From: Rhynchopus sp. YZ270_cl-10
Taxonomy: Eukaryota; Euglenozoa; Diplonemea; Diplonemida; Diplonemidae
NCBI GenBank assembly: GCA_964035575.1
Contig: OZ037898.1
Location: forward strand, 1,178,001-1,242,000
Length of the DNA stretch: 64,000 bases
Direction of reading: 5' to 3'
Shown piece after piece: positions 43,894 to 55,786 of the stretch. Made by a program: the position numbers and the translations under genes. Within the stretch, counting starts at the first letter, position 1. Every line of letters begins with the position of its first letter. The notes beneath the pieces are model-generated. The model did not search any database. It was not told the origin of the DNA and was given only the letters and a program-made list of their open reading frames with translations.

Positions 43894-44875
43894 GCGTTCC
43901 TTGCCCTTGTGAGCTTTAAGGACGTCCCGCTCTTGCAGCTGTATTTTGTGGCGTGCCTGGCCGTCTTCACGAGGGATGTCTCTTTCCTCCCACAATAATC
44001 TGAGCGTGGGGTCTGAAGAAGATAAGAAGACGAGGCTGATGCGGGGCGGTGTTTTAGTCGAGTCCACGACTGGATATCCATATACGTGTCTAGTACACGG
44101 CTATTGCAGACTGAACTGACAAACCAAGGGGGGAATTGGTCATTGCAATATCTGGAAAGTCATACGAGGTGTTTTTTTTTGAAGGGGAGGTACCCTGAGG
44201 GACCGGGTGAGGCAGTCACGGCAGATCTGCTTGATAATTTACACCTGACTAATTTTCTTCCCTAAATTGATCACTCCCTGGCCTATTAATGGTGTGGGTA
44301 CCTAAGCGTGTGTAGTAATGGGTCACTACGACCCACAAAATACAGATGCCAGGTGACCGTCTTGTCTTGTTTTGGCTGTATTCAAACGCACTTAGATGGC
44401 ATTAGGCAAGATGTATCCTTTACTTCCTAAAATATGAGGCATGGGCTGTTGCCATGGCCATATCTCGTTTATGTGCTAAAAAATAGCAATAGGCAAGGTA
44501 CAGACCCTGTCCCACGACCCCTTTTTTTTTTTCGGAATTTTGATTTTCTGGTCACTTCTGGTCACTATTTTTGGTATTTTCGGGCCTCCAGGACGTTTTC
44601 TGGGGGGTTTTGGGTAGTGACTTGTGGGGTCGGACACTGCGCGTAGAAATACAAAATCCTGAAAAAGTGCAGGGTTCCCCCCTTCTGACCCCCCCTAGCC
44701 CAGTGCTGTAAGAATACGGGATACGTATCCGGATACGGATACGTATCCGTATCCGCCTTTTCATTTTTTTTACTAAGAATACGTAAGAATACGTAAGGTT
44801 AAAAAATACAGGGGTGTCCTCACAACCAGCGGCACTCACCCAGCATCACGCAGTACGGCTAGTGTCTGAAGTGTA
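43894..44875. other. Gene-poor stretch with ATACGTATCC palindromes
   Basis: Bases 44067 down to 43895 on the minus strand read in a protein-like way (FLSSSDPTLRLLWEERDIPR), but the frame runs straight into the minisatellite, so no gene is called. Bases 44715-44800 hold alternating GGATACG/CGTATCC and AAGAATACGT repeats that are self-complementary. Confidence 0.4.
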
Positions 44876-44977
44876 TTGGGATGCTTCCCACCTTCACTGT
44901 GCAACAGCAGCGAAGTACTCGCCTCGAGGCCCTCTGTCTTCTTTTTCAAGGCAAGTGCTTTCGGACACGAGACAAGT

Positions 44978-45415
44978 ATGGCGCACTTGTCACTAGTACC
45001 AGAGGTCCGGTTCGTCACGCCCGCGCTGCATGACTGCAAGGGATTTATGACCTACGTCTTCAAGGTCATCGACAAACCCACCACAACTCTTCTCCTCTCT
45101 GTGGCTCCTTCCTCGTTTAGCGAGAAGAATTTCACCGGTGACCAGGTGCAGGGCGTTGACAGGGGAGGTAACGCCATGGTTATTTTACAGCCTTAGCGAA
45201 TTGTGTCATTTCCGCTGTGCGAATATACCATGGCGTTATTGGCACACAAGGGGGAGCAGGAACAGTGTCTTCCCCTGTTCATCAGGGCCAGAGTTGCTGC
45301 GCATATGTTTGAGTGGTGCATGGAGAAGCTGAAGGAGGGGATCACGGCCAACGCGTACTGTCACAGTCTCCATCACTGGTGGGACAAGAATGACGCAGTG
45401 CCCCTCCAACTGTAA
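44978..45415 (+). pseudogene. Possible small gene or gene remnant (unrecognised)
   Basis: An ATG at 44978 follows a good acceptor (CTTTTTCAAG) and opens 72 codons (MAHLSLVPEVRFVTPALHDC ... GNAMVILQP) to a TAG at 45194-45196. The same frame then continues with protein-like sequence to 45415 (FIRARVAAHMFEWCMEKLKE, CHSLHHWWDKNDAVPLQL). It is either a 72-residue protein followed by chance sequence or a gene with one in-frame stop. No intron of the usual size removes the stop. Family unknown. Confidence 0.35.
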
Positions 45416-45422
45416 AAAAATG

Positions 45423-46358
45423 ATGACCCAAAAATCCAAAGAAAACCTCACATTGACCTTTGAAGAAAATTTTTTTTGCGAAAAAGTGGTCCAAAAATCG
45501 GCTTGTCTACGAAAAATGGGGTGGGCGTAAAATCGCGTTTTTAGACCCCCACAGATGCTCAAATGTGCCAAATTTTGCTTTTAATGGCCTCAAATCGTCG
45601 AAATTAGGCCTATATAGGGCAAAAAAAAAAATTCGGGAGTCCCTTTCCCTGGGAGGCAATAGCCACCGGGTGTGACGGGGTACCCCGCGGGGTACCCTAA
45701 AGCGGTGGGGTACCCCGCTACGTACCCCGCACGGACCCTGGGTTCGTAAGGGGGGTACCCCGCGGGGTACCCCAAGTGCGGGGTACCCCGCGCGGAACGT
45801 ACCCTGCGGGTCCGCGCGGGGTACCCCGCGCGAACCCTATTTGGGGTACCCCGCGGGGTACCCCAAATAGGGTTCGTAAGGCCACCGTGCATATTGGTGT
45901 GGCTGAATGGGGAGGCACAAAAAGTGCGCACGAAGTGTGAATCAGCCCTCGAAATTTTTTGGTGTGGGTGAAAAGAGTGCGCAAGAAGTGCGAATCGCCC
46001 CCCTTCAGCCACACCACATATCCCTAGTGCACTACATTCGCTTGTACTAGGGGCACTTTCTACACGGAGGGTTCCAACAAACAAGAGTAGAAGCAACAGC
46101 AGTGTAATTGACAATAGAGAGACAACACCCAACCCAGCTGAGTCGCGGAGGCCTCAAAATGCAAAAAAAAAAAAAAACGCAAAGATCGGGTGTTTTGACC
46201 ATTTGGCGTTTCGCCAAATACACGTCTCTGAACAAGCCAACACCAAAAATAGTGGTTAGACAAGGCGATTTTTGACCACAGAAAAAAAATTTCTTTGCCC
46301 ATCGGGCGTGGTAGGTCATACAATGGCCCAAAAAATCCAAAGAAAACCTCAGATTGAC
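45423..46358. repeat. GGGTACCC palindrome cluster (right locus) and dispersed repeat copies
   Basis: From 45668 to 45889, more than eight GGGGTACCCC or GCGGGGTACCCC palindromes alternate with GAACC and GGTTCG. Bases 45423-45460 and 46262-46358 carry the dispersed element AATCCAAAGAAAACCTCA, also present at 50082-50112. In two of the three copies it is preceded by CGGGCGTGGTAGGTCATA. Confidence 0.65.
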
Positions 46359-47712
46359 TTTTTCTGGAAAAAAATTTTCAAGTCAAAATTTCAGCCAAAA
46401 ATACGGTCATTTTCACCTGTTTTTTTTTTTTTTTTTTTTCACGACGTTTTTTTTTTCACGATCAAGAAACGAAGTTGTGAGAGATTTCCGAAATTTTAGA
46501 TCGTGATAAGATCTTTTACCCCCCATGTTCAATGAAACAATAAATTTGACAAAAAAACGTCATCATCTGCAGTGATGATCTCGGCAGTGTTTCCCCCCCA
46601 CAACCCCAAGTCTCTTCTGCTGATGTATGAGCGACCCCGATAACCCCCCAGGCTCAGGTCATCCTGAAGAATGTAAGTCGTTCGTTCAAGTTGTTATCTT
46701 TTTTTTTCTCTCTCCGCGGAGGGGAGCATCCACGAATACTATAACAGTTTTTGCAGTCACACCAGACTGCGAACCCTGTACTTTTTTTTTTTTGCCATCT
46801 TTTTTTTCTCCCCCACAGCTTGGTGTAATCTGACCACCGCTATTTCCTTTTCAAACCAACACAGCTTTTTTTGGGGACTCAAGCAAACTCAACCCACACT
46901 CAATTTTTTTTTTGGAAGAATTTGTTTTATTTGGTTGAAAATACCAACTCTTTTCCCCTCGGACCAAACAACTGGACTAGGATCGGGGAACATAAAATAT
47001 ACTGGCTTCGGGCAACAATGAGTGCAGAGGCAACCAAACCCCGGTACGGTAGGGGTGACGATAACAAACACATTGATGGTGAAGACTGTCCGCACTACAC
47101 TAAACCTACGGATTGTCAAAAAACTGGATTACGGGTTGCTTCGGGTTCCTCCAATGCAATCAATGGTAATGTGCATTGTCAATTTTACTTCACTGGGCTG
47201 GTGGGGCTCGTGTACCCTGTGCGAGGCATGGTTCTTATCAATGTCAGTGTTTTGTGTGTACGGGCGTACCTCCTTTTATTCAGAAAAGTGGAGTTCATCC
47301 TCAGGGTGTCTACACTAATACAAACAAGTTTTCAGAAAAAAAAGAAGAGGTCTCAACTCAAAACAAAACCTATTTCACGGCAAGACTGACCGCAGGACCA
47401 CGCAAGGTCCCCAGTCTTGTGCAGAGCGTTACCTACGCAACGCAAAAAAGACCCAAAAAGTCTGTCCAATTTTTTTTTTGTTGATTTTTGATTCGAAAAA
47501 TTAGAACGGGAGTTGAGGGAGGGGGAACGTTTGACACAAAAAACGGTGGCAACACCCTTGCCAAAAAAAAAAATTATCAAAAAAAAAAAAAAAAAAACAC
47601 ACACACACGCCTGCAGTTCTTCGATGTCTTCAAAAAAAAGCCCCCCTTTATATTTTTTTAACTTTTCCCATACCTCCACCGTACCCCACCCACATACATA
47701 ACAGCGTTCAAA
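46359..47712. other. Intergenic spacer with dispersed repeat
   Basis: Bases 47287-47340 match the repeat at 6752-6800. Open frames between 46.6 and 47.4 kb have balanced base composition, unlike the GC-rich firm genes, and are not called. A CATAACAG acceptor lies 11 bases before the next ATG. Confidence 0.4.
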
Positions 47713-49155
47713 ATGCACGCACATACGGATTTCGAGCGATGGCCGGAGCACCAAGGTACTGCGGTGAACTCAAAGCTGCGTCGGTTGCGCAACCCTTGCG
47801 ACATGGGTGCGTCGTTGGGGCTGGGTGGGAAGGGGCGGTACGACAAGGCGTCGATAGGCTTTGTGAACCACGAGATTGAGTACCTGACTGCAGGGAAACG
47901 CACGCTGTGCGAAGGGCAGCATCTGGCAGGTGCGGGTGTGCACACTTTGGTTGCACGCCGCACGCCATCGCCTGTGAGCATGCGCATTATGACCAGCCGC
48001 AACCTCAGCCTCGAAAAGAGCGCCAAGAAGTCGCACGACAGCCGTGAGTTCTCCCCCGAGCTTGCCTTCCGCCTCACCAAGCCGCGTCCCATCGCACACA
48101 AGATCCCGCCCCCTCCGTTCACAAAGGAGGCCCCTCCCAAGCCGACCGCCGACACAGCCTCGGCATGCCCACTGCAGGCGTGCACACCCACGCTCAGTGC
48201 GACCCCTCAGGCTCCTGTCGCGTCGCCGCTTGCGAGAACAGGGTTTGCGTTGTGTGTAGGGCGCGAAAGCCCGCCCTTCTTTGACACCTCGCTTGGTGCG
48301 CATATGGGCAATGTCGCGCGACGGGTGCAGACGAGCACGTCGCCTGCGAAGTGCGAAGGAGGCGCAGCAGATGAAGAGGACCCAGGGAAGGGCCCACCAC
48401 GGGTGCGCGACTGCGACTACAAGGAGCAGCTTCTGAACATCAACAGCGTGGCGGACTACTACAACGTTGTGAAGCTATGGGAGGTTGCGAGCAGGAAGGA
48501 GGGTGCCGAGAAGGGCGAGACGATGAAGGCGGCGACGGCGCACCCTGTGCGTGAGGCGGATGCGCTTGCTCGGGCAGCAGCGTTTGCGAAGGTAGGCTGG
48601 CGCGACACAGCTGCGGGCGACAAAGACGAACGAATGCGGCGGCGGAAGGCGAAGGGGTACGACTTCTCTGTCACCACTGGGCGCTCCTCCCCGCTCTACT
48701 ACTTCAGCGACCAGGAGCGGAACGACCTGAACTACTCAAACGAAGCGGGCGCTGCTGCGGCACACCCCAAGGAGCCCCTGGGCACGCAGTCTGGCCGCGA
48801 GCCGCCTGCCTGCGCGTCGCACCCACTCGACATGCACAAAATCATGAAGCAGTACAAAGCAAAGCAAACCAAGCACGACCCACACAGAAAGTCGATCACC
48901 TTCCACACTGCAGCCAACCCGCTCACATGGACCAGCCCCGAGTACTGGGACCGCAGCCCGCAGAAAGGCGGCCCGATCTCGCCCTGCGATGACTTCATGT
49001 TGAACCCAACCACCCTCACAACCAACACAATGGCAATGACCAAGGGCCCTGCACCCATGGGCATGTACCAAGGCAGGGATGCGTTTCAGGTGCTCGGAAC
49101 CACAGAGAAGCGAAACAAAATAAGGAACAAGCTGGCCATGCTAGAGGCATCGTAG
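47713..49155 (+). CDS. Disordered basic protein (unrecognised)
   Basis: This single exon encodes 480 residues with the GC-rich codon bias of the firm genes and a clear acceptor just upstream. Apart from short ordered parts (NSVADYYNVVKLWEVASRKE near 240, DMHKIMKQYKAKQTKHDPHR near 375), it is rich in Pro, Ala, Ser and Lys and probably disordered. Short phrases such as KASIGFVNHEIEYLTAGKRT and NPLTWTSPEYWDRSPQKGGP recall the loosely conserved motifs of axonemal microtubule-associated proteins in flagellates, but that is only an impression. No family or catalytic motif is recognised. Confidence 0.65.
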   Translation: MHAHTDFERWPEHQGTAVNSKLRRLRNPCDMGASLGLGGKGRYDKASIGFVNHEIEYLTAGKRTLCEGQHLAGAGVHTLVARRTPSPVSMRIMTSRNLSLEKSAKKSHDSREFSPELAFRLTKPRPIAHKIPPPPFTKEAPPKPTADTASACPLQACTPTLSATPQAPVASPLARTGFALCVGRESPPFFDTSLGAHMGNVARRVQTSTSPAKCEGGAADEEDPGKGPPRVRDCDYKEQLLNINSVADYYNVVKLWEVASRKEGAEKGETMKAATAHPVREADALARAAAFAKVGWRDTAAGDKDERMRRRKAKGYDFSVTTGRSSPLYYFSDQERNDLNYSNEAGAAAAHPKEPLGTQSGREPPACASHPLDMHKIMKQYKAKQTKHDPHRKSITFHTAANPLTWTSPEYWDRSPQKGGPISPCDDFMLNPTTLTTNTMAMTKGPAPMGMYQGRDAFQVLGTTEKRNKIRNKLAMLEAS

Positions 49156-49156
49156 A

Positions 49157-50393
49157 GAGAACTGGAGAGGGAAACAGGTGGTCCTGGCTTCCGCCATGTG
49201 ACGCAGCTGCGATTTCTTCCACCGCGTTTCTAGCCTCAAGAACAAAGTGAACTGAGTCTCAAAACAGTGGGAAAGTGGAAGGGAGAACCTGCAAAAAAAA
49301 CAGGGGGGAAAAAAAAAGTGGAAACCCAATGTTGTCCTCCCACGGCGTTTCCCAACCCGTGGACGGAGTAAAGGTTGTGATCTGGAATGAGGAAGTTCCA
49401 ACTTTTCAACATCTCTCCCATTTTTTCATTCGCATGAATCTAATCCATTCGCAATTTTTTACCCCCCGTTAGGGTACCTGATGGAGGTACCCTAACTGTT
49501 CGGTCCAATTCGGTGTATTTTGGTCCATTTCGTTTTTTTTTTTTTCGCAAAGGGAAATTTCCCCTTGTACCAGAAAAACCGAAAAAACCGAAATAAAAAC
49601 CGAAATAAACCGAAATGTTAGGGTACCTTTTTTGGTCGATTTTTCAAAAATCTCAAAAAAAAAAAAATCCAAATTTTTTTTTTCACAAGTGTTTTTGAGG
49701 CCTGCTCACTACACCCTAGCCTCAATAAAAGCAAGAATTAGGCGGTTTTGAGCATCTAGAGTTTATTCCCCGGCCATTTTCTGTACCACCAGTGCATTTT
49801 GTATGGGCCAGCGCCTTGTCAAAAAATCGAAAAATCGAAAAAAAAAAATTTTTTTTTCGGGAAAATTTCGACCCCTGAGTTGGGTTTTTGGGCACCAAAA
49901 AGTGCAAAAAAAACGCAAAAATTTGGTGTTTTGACCCTCCAGAAGCACCCAAAAACGTACTTTTGTGTACAAAAACACGCATTTACACATTTCCTTAGCA
50001 ATTCTTTTCACAAGTACTAGGCGATTTTTGACCTGACAAAATTTTTTTTTATCAAAATCGGGCGTGGTAGGTCATAAAATGGCCCAAAGAATCCAAAGAA
50101 AACCTCAGAAATAGATGTTCGCGAAAAAATTTCGCAAGTCAAATGGGGTGTCCCGGCGGTACCACACTAACACCCACTTACGCACACTTTCACCCCATTT
50201 CACCCCATTACACCCACTTACACCCACTTACACCCCATTACGCCCCATTACACCCCATTACACATGAATTACAACGCCTTGGTGTTTTGGTCTTTACTAA
50301 AGGGATGTGCGGACGACACCAAAAAAATTGAATTTTTTTGCGATATTTGGTGCTCCAAAAATTTGCCGGAACCGAAAATCGTGTAGTTTGGGG
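49157..50393. other. Intergenic spacer with CCGAAAT repeats and dispersed repeat
   Basis: GTTAGGGTACC at about 49469-49480 and GTTAGGGTACC at 49617-49628 bracket a patch of CCGAAAT/ATTTCGGT repeats. Bases 50023-50112 are the most complete copy of the dispersed element also seen at 46262-46358. Repeated CACCCACTTA/CACCCCATTA blocks fill 50160-50265. No gene is seen. Confidence 0.45.
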
Positions 50394-50850
50394 GTATTGA
50401 GGCCAGAAAAAATTTGTGTGAATACATGAAAATATTCCTGATAGGGTGGCATTCGGCCAAAACATCAGCTGTTTTGGTCATTTTTGCCTTGTACAGTGCT
50501 GTGTACTGTGTACTGTGTACTGTGTACTGTGTACTGTGTACTGTGTACTGTGTACTGTGTACTGTGTACTGTGTACTGTGTACTGTGTACTGTGTACTGT
50601 GTACTGTGTACTGTGTACTGTGTACTGTGTACTGTGTACTGTGTACTGTGTACTGTGTACTGTGTACTGTGTACTGTGTACTGTGTACTGTGTACTGTGT
50701 AGAAACACGGTAGAAACATGGGGAATCGGTTATGTAGCCACGCCAGTAAAAAATTAACACCGGTGGCACTGTACGCATAAGTGCATAGAAAAAATCGTAA
50801 AACAACGTGTAATCTGTGGTGGTCAAAAGTGCAAAATTCCTTCGGCAATG
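50394..50850. repeat. Dispersed repeat copy A, with 7-bp minisatellite inside
   Basis: This region (GTATTGAGGCCA, GTGGCATTCGGCCAAAA, TTTTGGTCATTTTTGCCTTG, GGTCAAAAGTGCAAAATTCC) is homologous to 56835-57060. In this copy an array of GTGTACT units has expanded at 50500-50700 (about 29 copies). It also preserves the site in which the transposon at 55.3-56.8 kb sits in the other copy. Confidence 0.75.
50500..50700. repeat. Minisatellite, 7-bp unit GTGTACT
   Basis: About 29 perfect tandem heptamers. Both strands stay open in several frames because the unit has no stop in any register, so the long apparent reading frames (VYCVLCT or TQYTVHS repeats) are by-products of the array. Confidence 0.97.
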
Positions 50851-51825
50851 GTCAGCCAGGCAAATTTTTTTTTGCTCCACTCGCCAAAAAAAATTTTGTT
50901 GTCACCTTTTTTGGACTTTTCGTGTTGAAAAAACGGGGGGAAAACGCAAAAAAAGCAAAAAGTTTAAATTCCCTCCATTACACTCCATTACACCCCATTA
51001 CACCTGAATTACGCCGTGCCCGGGACACCCCATCAAACTTCAGCCACAATACGGTCATTTTGTGCATACCCTGTGACTGTGGTGGCTAGAGAACACGCAC
51101 ATGCAGACTCGTTCCTTGCAATTTTTACGCACACTACTTTGTGAGCGGAAAGTGTCACGTCGTTCACTCACCCAACCGTGCTCCGCAACACCACCAACCA
51201 ACAGGTAATTTTTCGTGTGTGTGGAAGCGTCAACGCATCAAACAACTACAAGAAGGGGGGTGAGGGAACGACAAGTGACACTTTCCAGTGTTGTGTTTAT
51301 CAATGCACTTGCACCTCTGGTTTACGAAATCGTAGGCACTCCTGTGCAAAAATAAGTCGGTTTTTGACCCAAAGTCAGGGTGGGTGGGCCATAATTTACT
51401 CCAAATTTGGCCTAAAATTGGGATTTTTGTAGGGGAGCCTATACCGGTAATTTAGGCTCCTTTTGATTTTAAATTAAAATTTCTAAGTCTTTTTTGACCT
51501 ACGACCCCGGCAATGCATTTTTTGGGACTCTGTGGACTCAAATGAGCAAAAATTTAAACAAAATGCTGTCCGTTGACTCATTTAAACGCACATTTTGTTG
51601 AAAATTGTCATTTTGCACTGGATTTGCCTTTGCCATTTTCAATTTTTTTTCGATTTTTTTCAAAAAAAAAAATTTTTTTTTTTGAGCCCAAAACACCCCC
51701 ACAAGGCCAATACCACCACACAGAGGTGGTTTTTAGGTGTTTTTGAGTAAAAAAACACACTTTTTTTGGTATGATTTTTTTCATATTTTGCAGCAAAAAG
51801 TGTCCTTTTTAACCTGGGAGTGACA
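50851..51825. other. Gene-poor spacer
   Basis: AT-rich with long A and T runs and CCATTACA repeats at 50975-51015. No gene or element is seen beyond these low-complexity blocks. Confidence 0.4.
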
Positions 51826-54815
51826 GGTACCTACTCAAAAAGTAAATTTCTGGTCTTTTCAGAGGATGTTCACAAGTCCCCCACTCAAAAAGTAAAATTC
51901 TGGCACTTTTCAGAGGATGTTCACAAGTCCCCCACTCAAAAAGTAAAATTCTGGTACTTTTCAGAGGATGTTCACAAGTCGCCTACTCAAAAAGTAAATT
52001 TCTGGTACTTTTCAGAGGATGTTCACAAGTCCCCCACTCAAAAAGTAAAATTCTGGCACTTTTCAGAGGATGTTCACAAGTCCCCCACTCAAAAAGTAAA
52101 ATTCTGGTACTTTTCAGAGGATGTTCACAAGTCGCCTACTCAAAAAGTAAATTTCTGGTACTTTTCAGAGGATGTTCACAAGTCCCCCACTCAAAAAGTA
52201 AAATTCTGGTACTTTTCAGAGGATGTTCACAAGTCCCCCACTTAAATAGTAAAATTCTGGCACTTTTCAGAGGATGTTCACAAGTCCCCCACTCAAAAAG
52301 TAAAATTCTGGTACTTTTCAGAGGATGTTCACAAGTCCCCCACTTAAATAGTAAAATTCTGGAACTTTTCAGAGGATGTTCACAAGTCCCCCACTCAAAA
52401 AGTAAATTTCTGGTACTTTTCAGAGGATGTTCACACGTCGCCTACTCAAAAAGTAAAATTCTGGTACTTTTCAGAGGATGTTCACAAGTCCCCCACTTAA
52501 ATAGTAAAATTCTGGCACTTTTCAGAGGATGTTCACTAGTCCCCCACTCAAAAAGTAAAATTCTGGTACTTTTCAGAGGATGTTCACACGTCGCCTACTC
52601 AAAAAGTAAAATTCTGGCACTTTTCAGAGGATGTTCACTAGTCCCCCACTCACAAAGTAAAATTCTGGTACTTTTCAGAGGATGTTCACAAGTCCCCCAC
52701 TCAAAAAGTAAAATTCTGGCACTTTTCAGAGGATGTTCACAAGTCCCCCACTTAAATAGTAAAATTCTGGCACTTTTCAGAGGATGTTCACAAGTCCCCC
52801 ACTCACAAAGTAAAATTCTGGTACTTTTCAGAGGATGTTCACAAGTCCCCCACTTAAATAGTAAAATTCTGGCACTTTTCAGAGGATGTTCACTAGTCCC
52901 CCACTCACAAAGTAAAATTCTGGTACTTTTCAGAGGATGTTCACAAGTCCCCCACTCAAAAAGTAAAATTCTGGCACTTTTCAGAGGATGTTCACAAGTC
53001 GCCTACTCAAAAAGTAAAATTCTGGTACTTTTCAGAGGATGTTCACAAGTCCCCCACTTAAATAGTAAAATTCTGGCACTTTTCAGAGGATGTTCACTAG
53101 TCCCCCACTCAAAAAGTAAAATTCTGGTACTTTTCAGAGGATGTTCACAAGTCCCCCACTCAAAAAGTAAAATTCTGGCACTTTTCAGAGGATGTTCACA
53201 AGTCGCCTACTCAAAAAGTAAAATTCTGGTACTTTTCAGAGGATGTTCACTAGTCGCCTACCCAGGAAGTAAAATTTGGGTACTTTTGGGAGGATGTTCA
53301 TTAGTCACCTACCCAGGAAGTAAAATTTGGGCACTTTTGGGAGGATGTTCATTAGTCACCTACCCAGGAAGTAAAATTTGGTTACTTTTGGGAGGATGTT
53401 CATTAGTCACCTACCCAGGAAGTAAAATTTGGGTACTTTTGGGAGGATGTTCATTAGTCACCTACCCAGGAAGTAAAATTTGGGCACTTTTGGGAGGATG
53501 TTCATTAGTCACCTACCCAGGAAGTAAAATTTGGGTACTTTTGGGAGGATGTTCATTAGTCACCTACCCAGGAAGTAAAATTTGGGTACTTTTGGGAGGA
53601 TGTTCATTAGTCACCTACCCAGGAAGTAAAATTTGGGTACTTTTGGGAGGATGTTCACTAGTCACCTACCCAGGAAGTAAAATTTGGGTACTTTTGGGAG
53701 GATGTTCATTAGTCACCTACCCAGGAAGTAAAATTTGGGCACTTTTGGGAGGATGTTCATTAGTCACCTACCCAGGAAGTAAAATTTGGGTACTTTTGGG
53801 AGGATGTTCAGTGGTCACCTACCCAGGAAGTAAAATTTGGGTACTTTTGGGAGGATGTTCATTAGTCACCTACCCAGGAAGTAAAATTTGGGTACTTTTG
53901 GGAGGATGTTCATTAGTCACCTACCCAGGAAGTAAAATTTGGTTACTTTTGGGAGGATGTTCATTAGTCACCTACCCAGGAAGTAAAATTTGGGCACTTT
54001 TGGGAGGATGTTCACTAGTCGCCTACCCAGGAAGTAAAATTTGGGTACTTTTGGGAGGATGTTCATTAGTCACCTACCCAGGAAGTAAAATTTGGGCACT
54101 TTTGGGAGGATGTTCATTAGTCACCTACCCAGGAAGTAAAATTTGGGTACTTTTGGGAGGATGTTCATTAGTCACCTACCCAGGAAGTAAAATTTGGGCA
54201 CTTTTGGGAGGATGTTCACTAGTCGCCTACCCAGGAAGTAAAATTTGGGTACTTTTGGGAGGATGTTCATTAGTCACCTACCCAGGAAGTAAAATTTGGG
54301 CACTTTTGGGAGGATGTTCATTAGTCACCTACCCAGGAAGTAAAATTTGGGTACTTTTGGGAGGATGTTCATTAGTCACCTACCCAGGAAGTAAAATTTG
54401 GGCACTTTTGGGAGGATGTTCATTAGTCACCTACCCAGGAAGTAAAATTTGGGTACTTTTGGGAGGATGTTCATTAGTCACCTACCCAGGAAGTAAAATT
54501 TGGGCACTTTTGGGAGGATGTTCATTAGTCACCTACCCAGGAAGTAAAATTTGGTTACTTTTGGGAGGATGTTCACTAGTCGCCTACCCAGGAAGTAAAA
54601 TTTGGGTACTTTTGGGAGGATGTTCATTAGTCACCTACCCAGGAAGTAAAATTTGGGTACTTTTGGGAGGATGTTCATTAGTCACCTACCCAGGAAGTAA
54701 AATTTGGGTACTTTTGGGAGGATGTTCACTAGTCGCCTACCCAGGAAGTAAAATTTGGGTACTTTTGGGAGGATGTTCATTAGTCACCTACCCAGGAAGT
54801 AAAATTCTGGTACTA
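51826..54815. repeat. 51-bp minisatellite, about 58 units in two subfamilies
   Basis: The unit core is GTACTTTTCAGAGGATGTTC with ACTCAAAAAGTAAAATTCTG in the first part (to about 53250). From there the unit becomes GTACTTTTGGGAGGATGTTC with ACCCAGGAAGTAAAATTTGG. The switch is abrupt within one unit. Some first-part units have CTTAAATAG in place of CTCAAAAAG, and a GTAC/GCAC difference alternates through the second part, hinting at higher-order units of two or more. Because 51 is 17 codons, frames stay open: 141 residues in part one and 549 residues at 53286-54935 in part two. Confidence 0.97.
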
Positions 54816-54935
54816 TTCCTTGAGGAACTGTACGGTTTATGTGGCGCTGTAAGCCATTTTGCTCTATTTTTTGATGTTTTTGCATCTAAAGGTCGAAAAA
54901 TGGCTCCAAAGTGCCTGAAACCCGGCGGAAAGTGA
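53286..54935 (+). other. Open frame across the second minisatellite block (17-residue repeats)
   Basis: A 549-codon frame reads about thirty copies of GSKIWVLLGGCSLVTYP. The track starts at a non-ATG position, and there is no leader, acceptor or ordered domain. The repeat would be hydrophobic and Cys-containing. Base composition differs from the GC-rich genes. I regard it as a by-product of the 51-bp period rather than a gene, although 30 units without a stop is worth a transcript check. Confidence 0.2.
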
Positions 54936-55259
54936 TTTTTGGTGTGGAATACAGGGTAGTTTCACATATTTTTGGGTTTTTTTGCCGAAAGGCGCCAAAT
55001 TTTCCGAGCCAAATGAAGGAATAGCCGGTGCATAGGCCCCCCTAATTTTTTGGGAAAATTTCATTGTGCTCAACAAAAATCCTTGATTTTTTGAAGAATT
55101 TTCCAAAAAGTATGCTGTACTCCCTATGACTGGACCCAACTCCCCTCACTATTTTTTCCCTAAAAAAGCCCCCAAAATTCCTACCATTTTTACCATTTTT
55201 GACCAATTTAGGGTACCTCCTCAGAAAGTGAATTTTTTGGGCTTAACGTGTTGCTTGGG
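54816..55259. other. Spacer between minisatellite and transposon
   Basis: AT-rich single-copy-looking DNA with no gene seen. Its last bases (TTGGGGGTATTGAG, ending 55268) are related to the 50.39-kb repeat and form the left flank of the inserted element. Confidence 0.4.
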
Positions 55260-55786
55260 GGTATTGAGCAGGGCTATCGGTAAGAAGGGGTTTTGGGGGG
55301 CATCATATATCATATTTCATATTTCAAAATCATATTTCAAAAAAAAAAAAAAAAAAAAAAAACACGAGTTTACGGGCAAAAACCCATTCCGAGCTTTCGG
55401 CCCCGCACGTTGGCGGGGCATCTCCCCTCATATGTGGATATGTCCGGAAAATTTTCAGGAAAGTGCCGGGCATATACACATCAAAATGGGTCCGGACATA
55501 TCCACGGGGGGGATAGGTACTTAAAAAATGGAATTGAAAGCCGTGTTCAAAATCTTTCAATTGCGGCCAGGTACGATCAAAAAATTGCATCTGGGGTCCC
55601 TTTACCGGTTGGAAAGTCCCAAAAACCAAAACTCAAAAGTGGGTCCAGGGATTACGCAGCTCCCCCAAAAATAAAAAAGTACGTATGGATTTTCATACAC
55701 GTACAATTCTAAGCAAAAACAATTCGCGCTTTGGTTGAGAAGGGCTGTGAAAGACGAAGAACTGGAGAAATCATCAGTCATGGCAC

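Noticed and set aside
43527-44081. Cys/Val/Pro-rich repeat proteins over the ACAGGTAC array
   Set aside because: By-product of an 8-bp unit lacking stops; the base composition is not gene-like.
46627-46833. Small gene starting MSDPDNPPGSGHPEE with a GTAAGT donor
   Set aside because: The following exon would be almost entirely T-run sequence and no sensible protein results.
46871-47389. 172-codon frame
   Set aside because: Two frames are equally open, codon composition is balanced rather than GC-rich, and part is a dispersed repeat.
50414-50880. Long VYCVLCT and TQYTVHS repeat proteins on both strands
   Set aside because: Pure products of the 7-bp GTGTACT array, which has no stop in any register.
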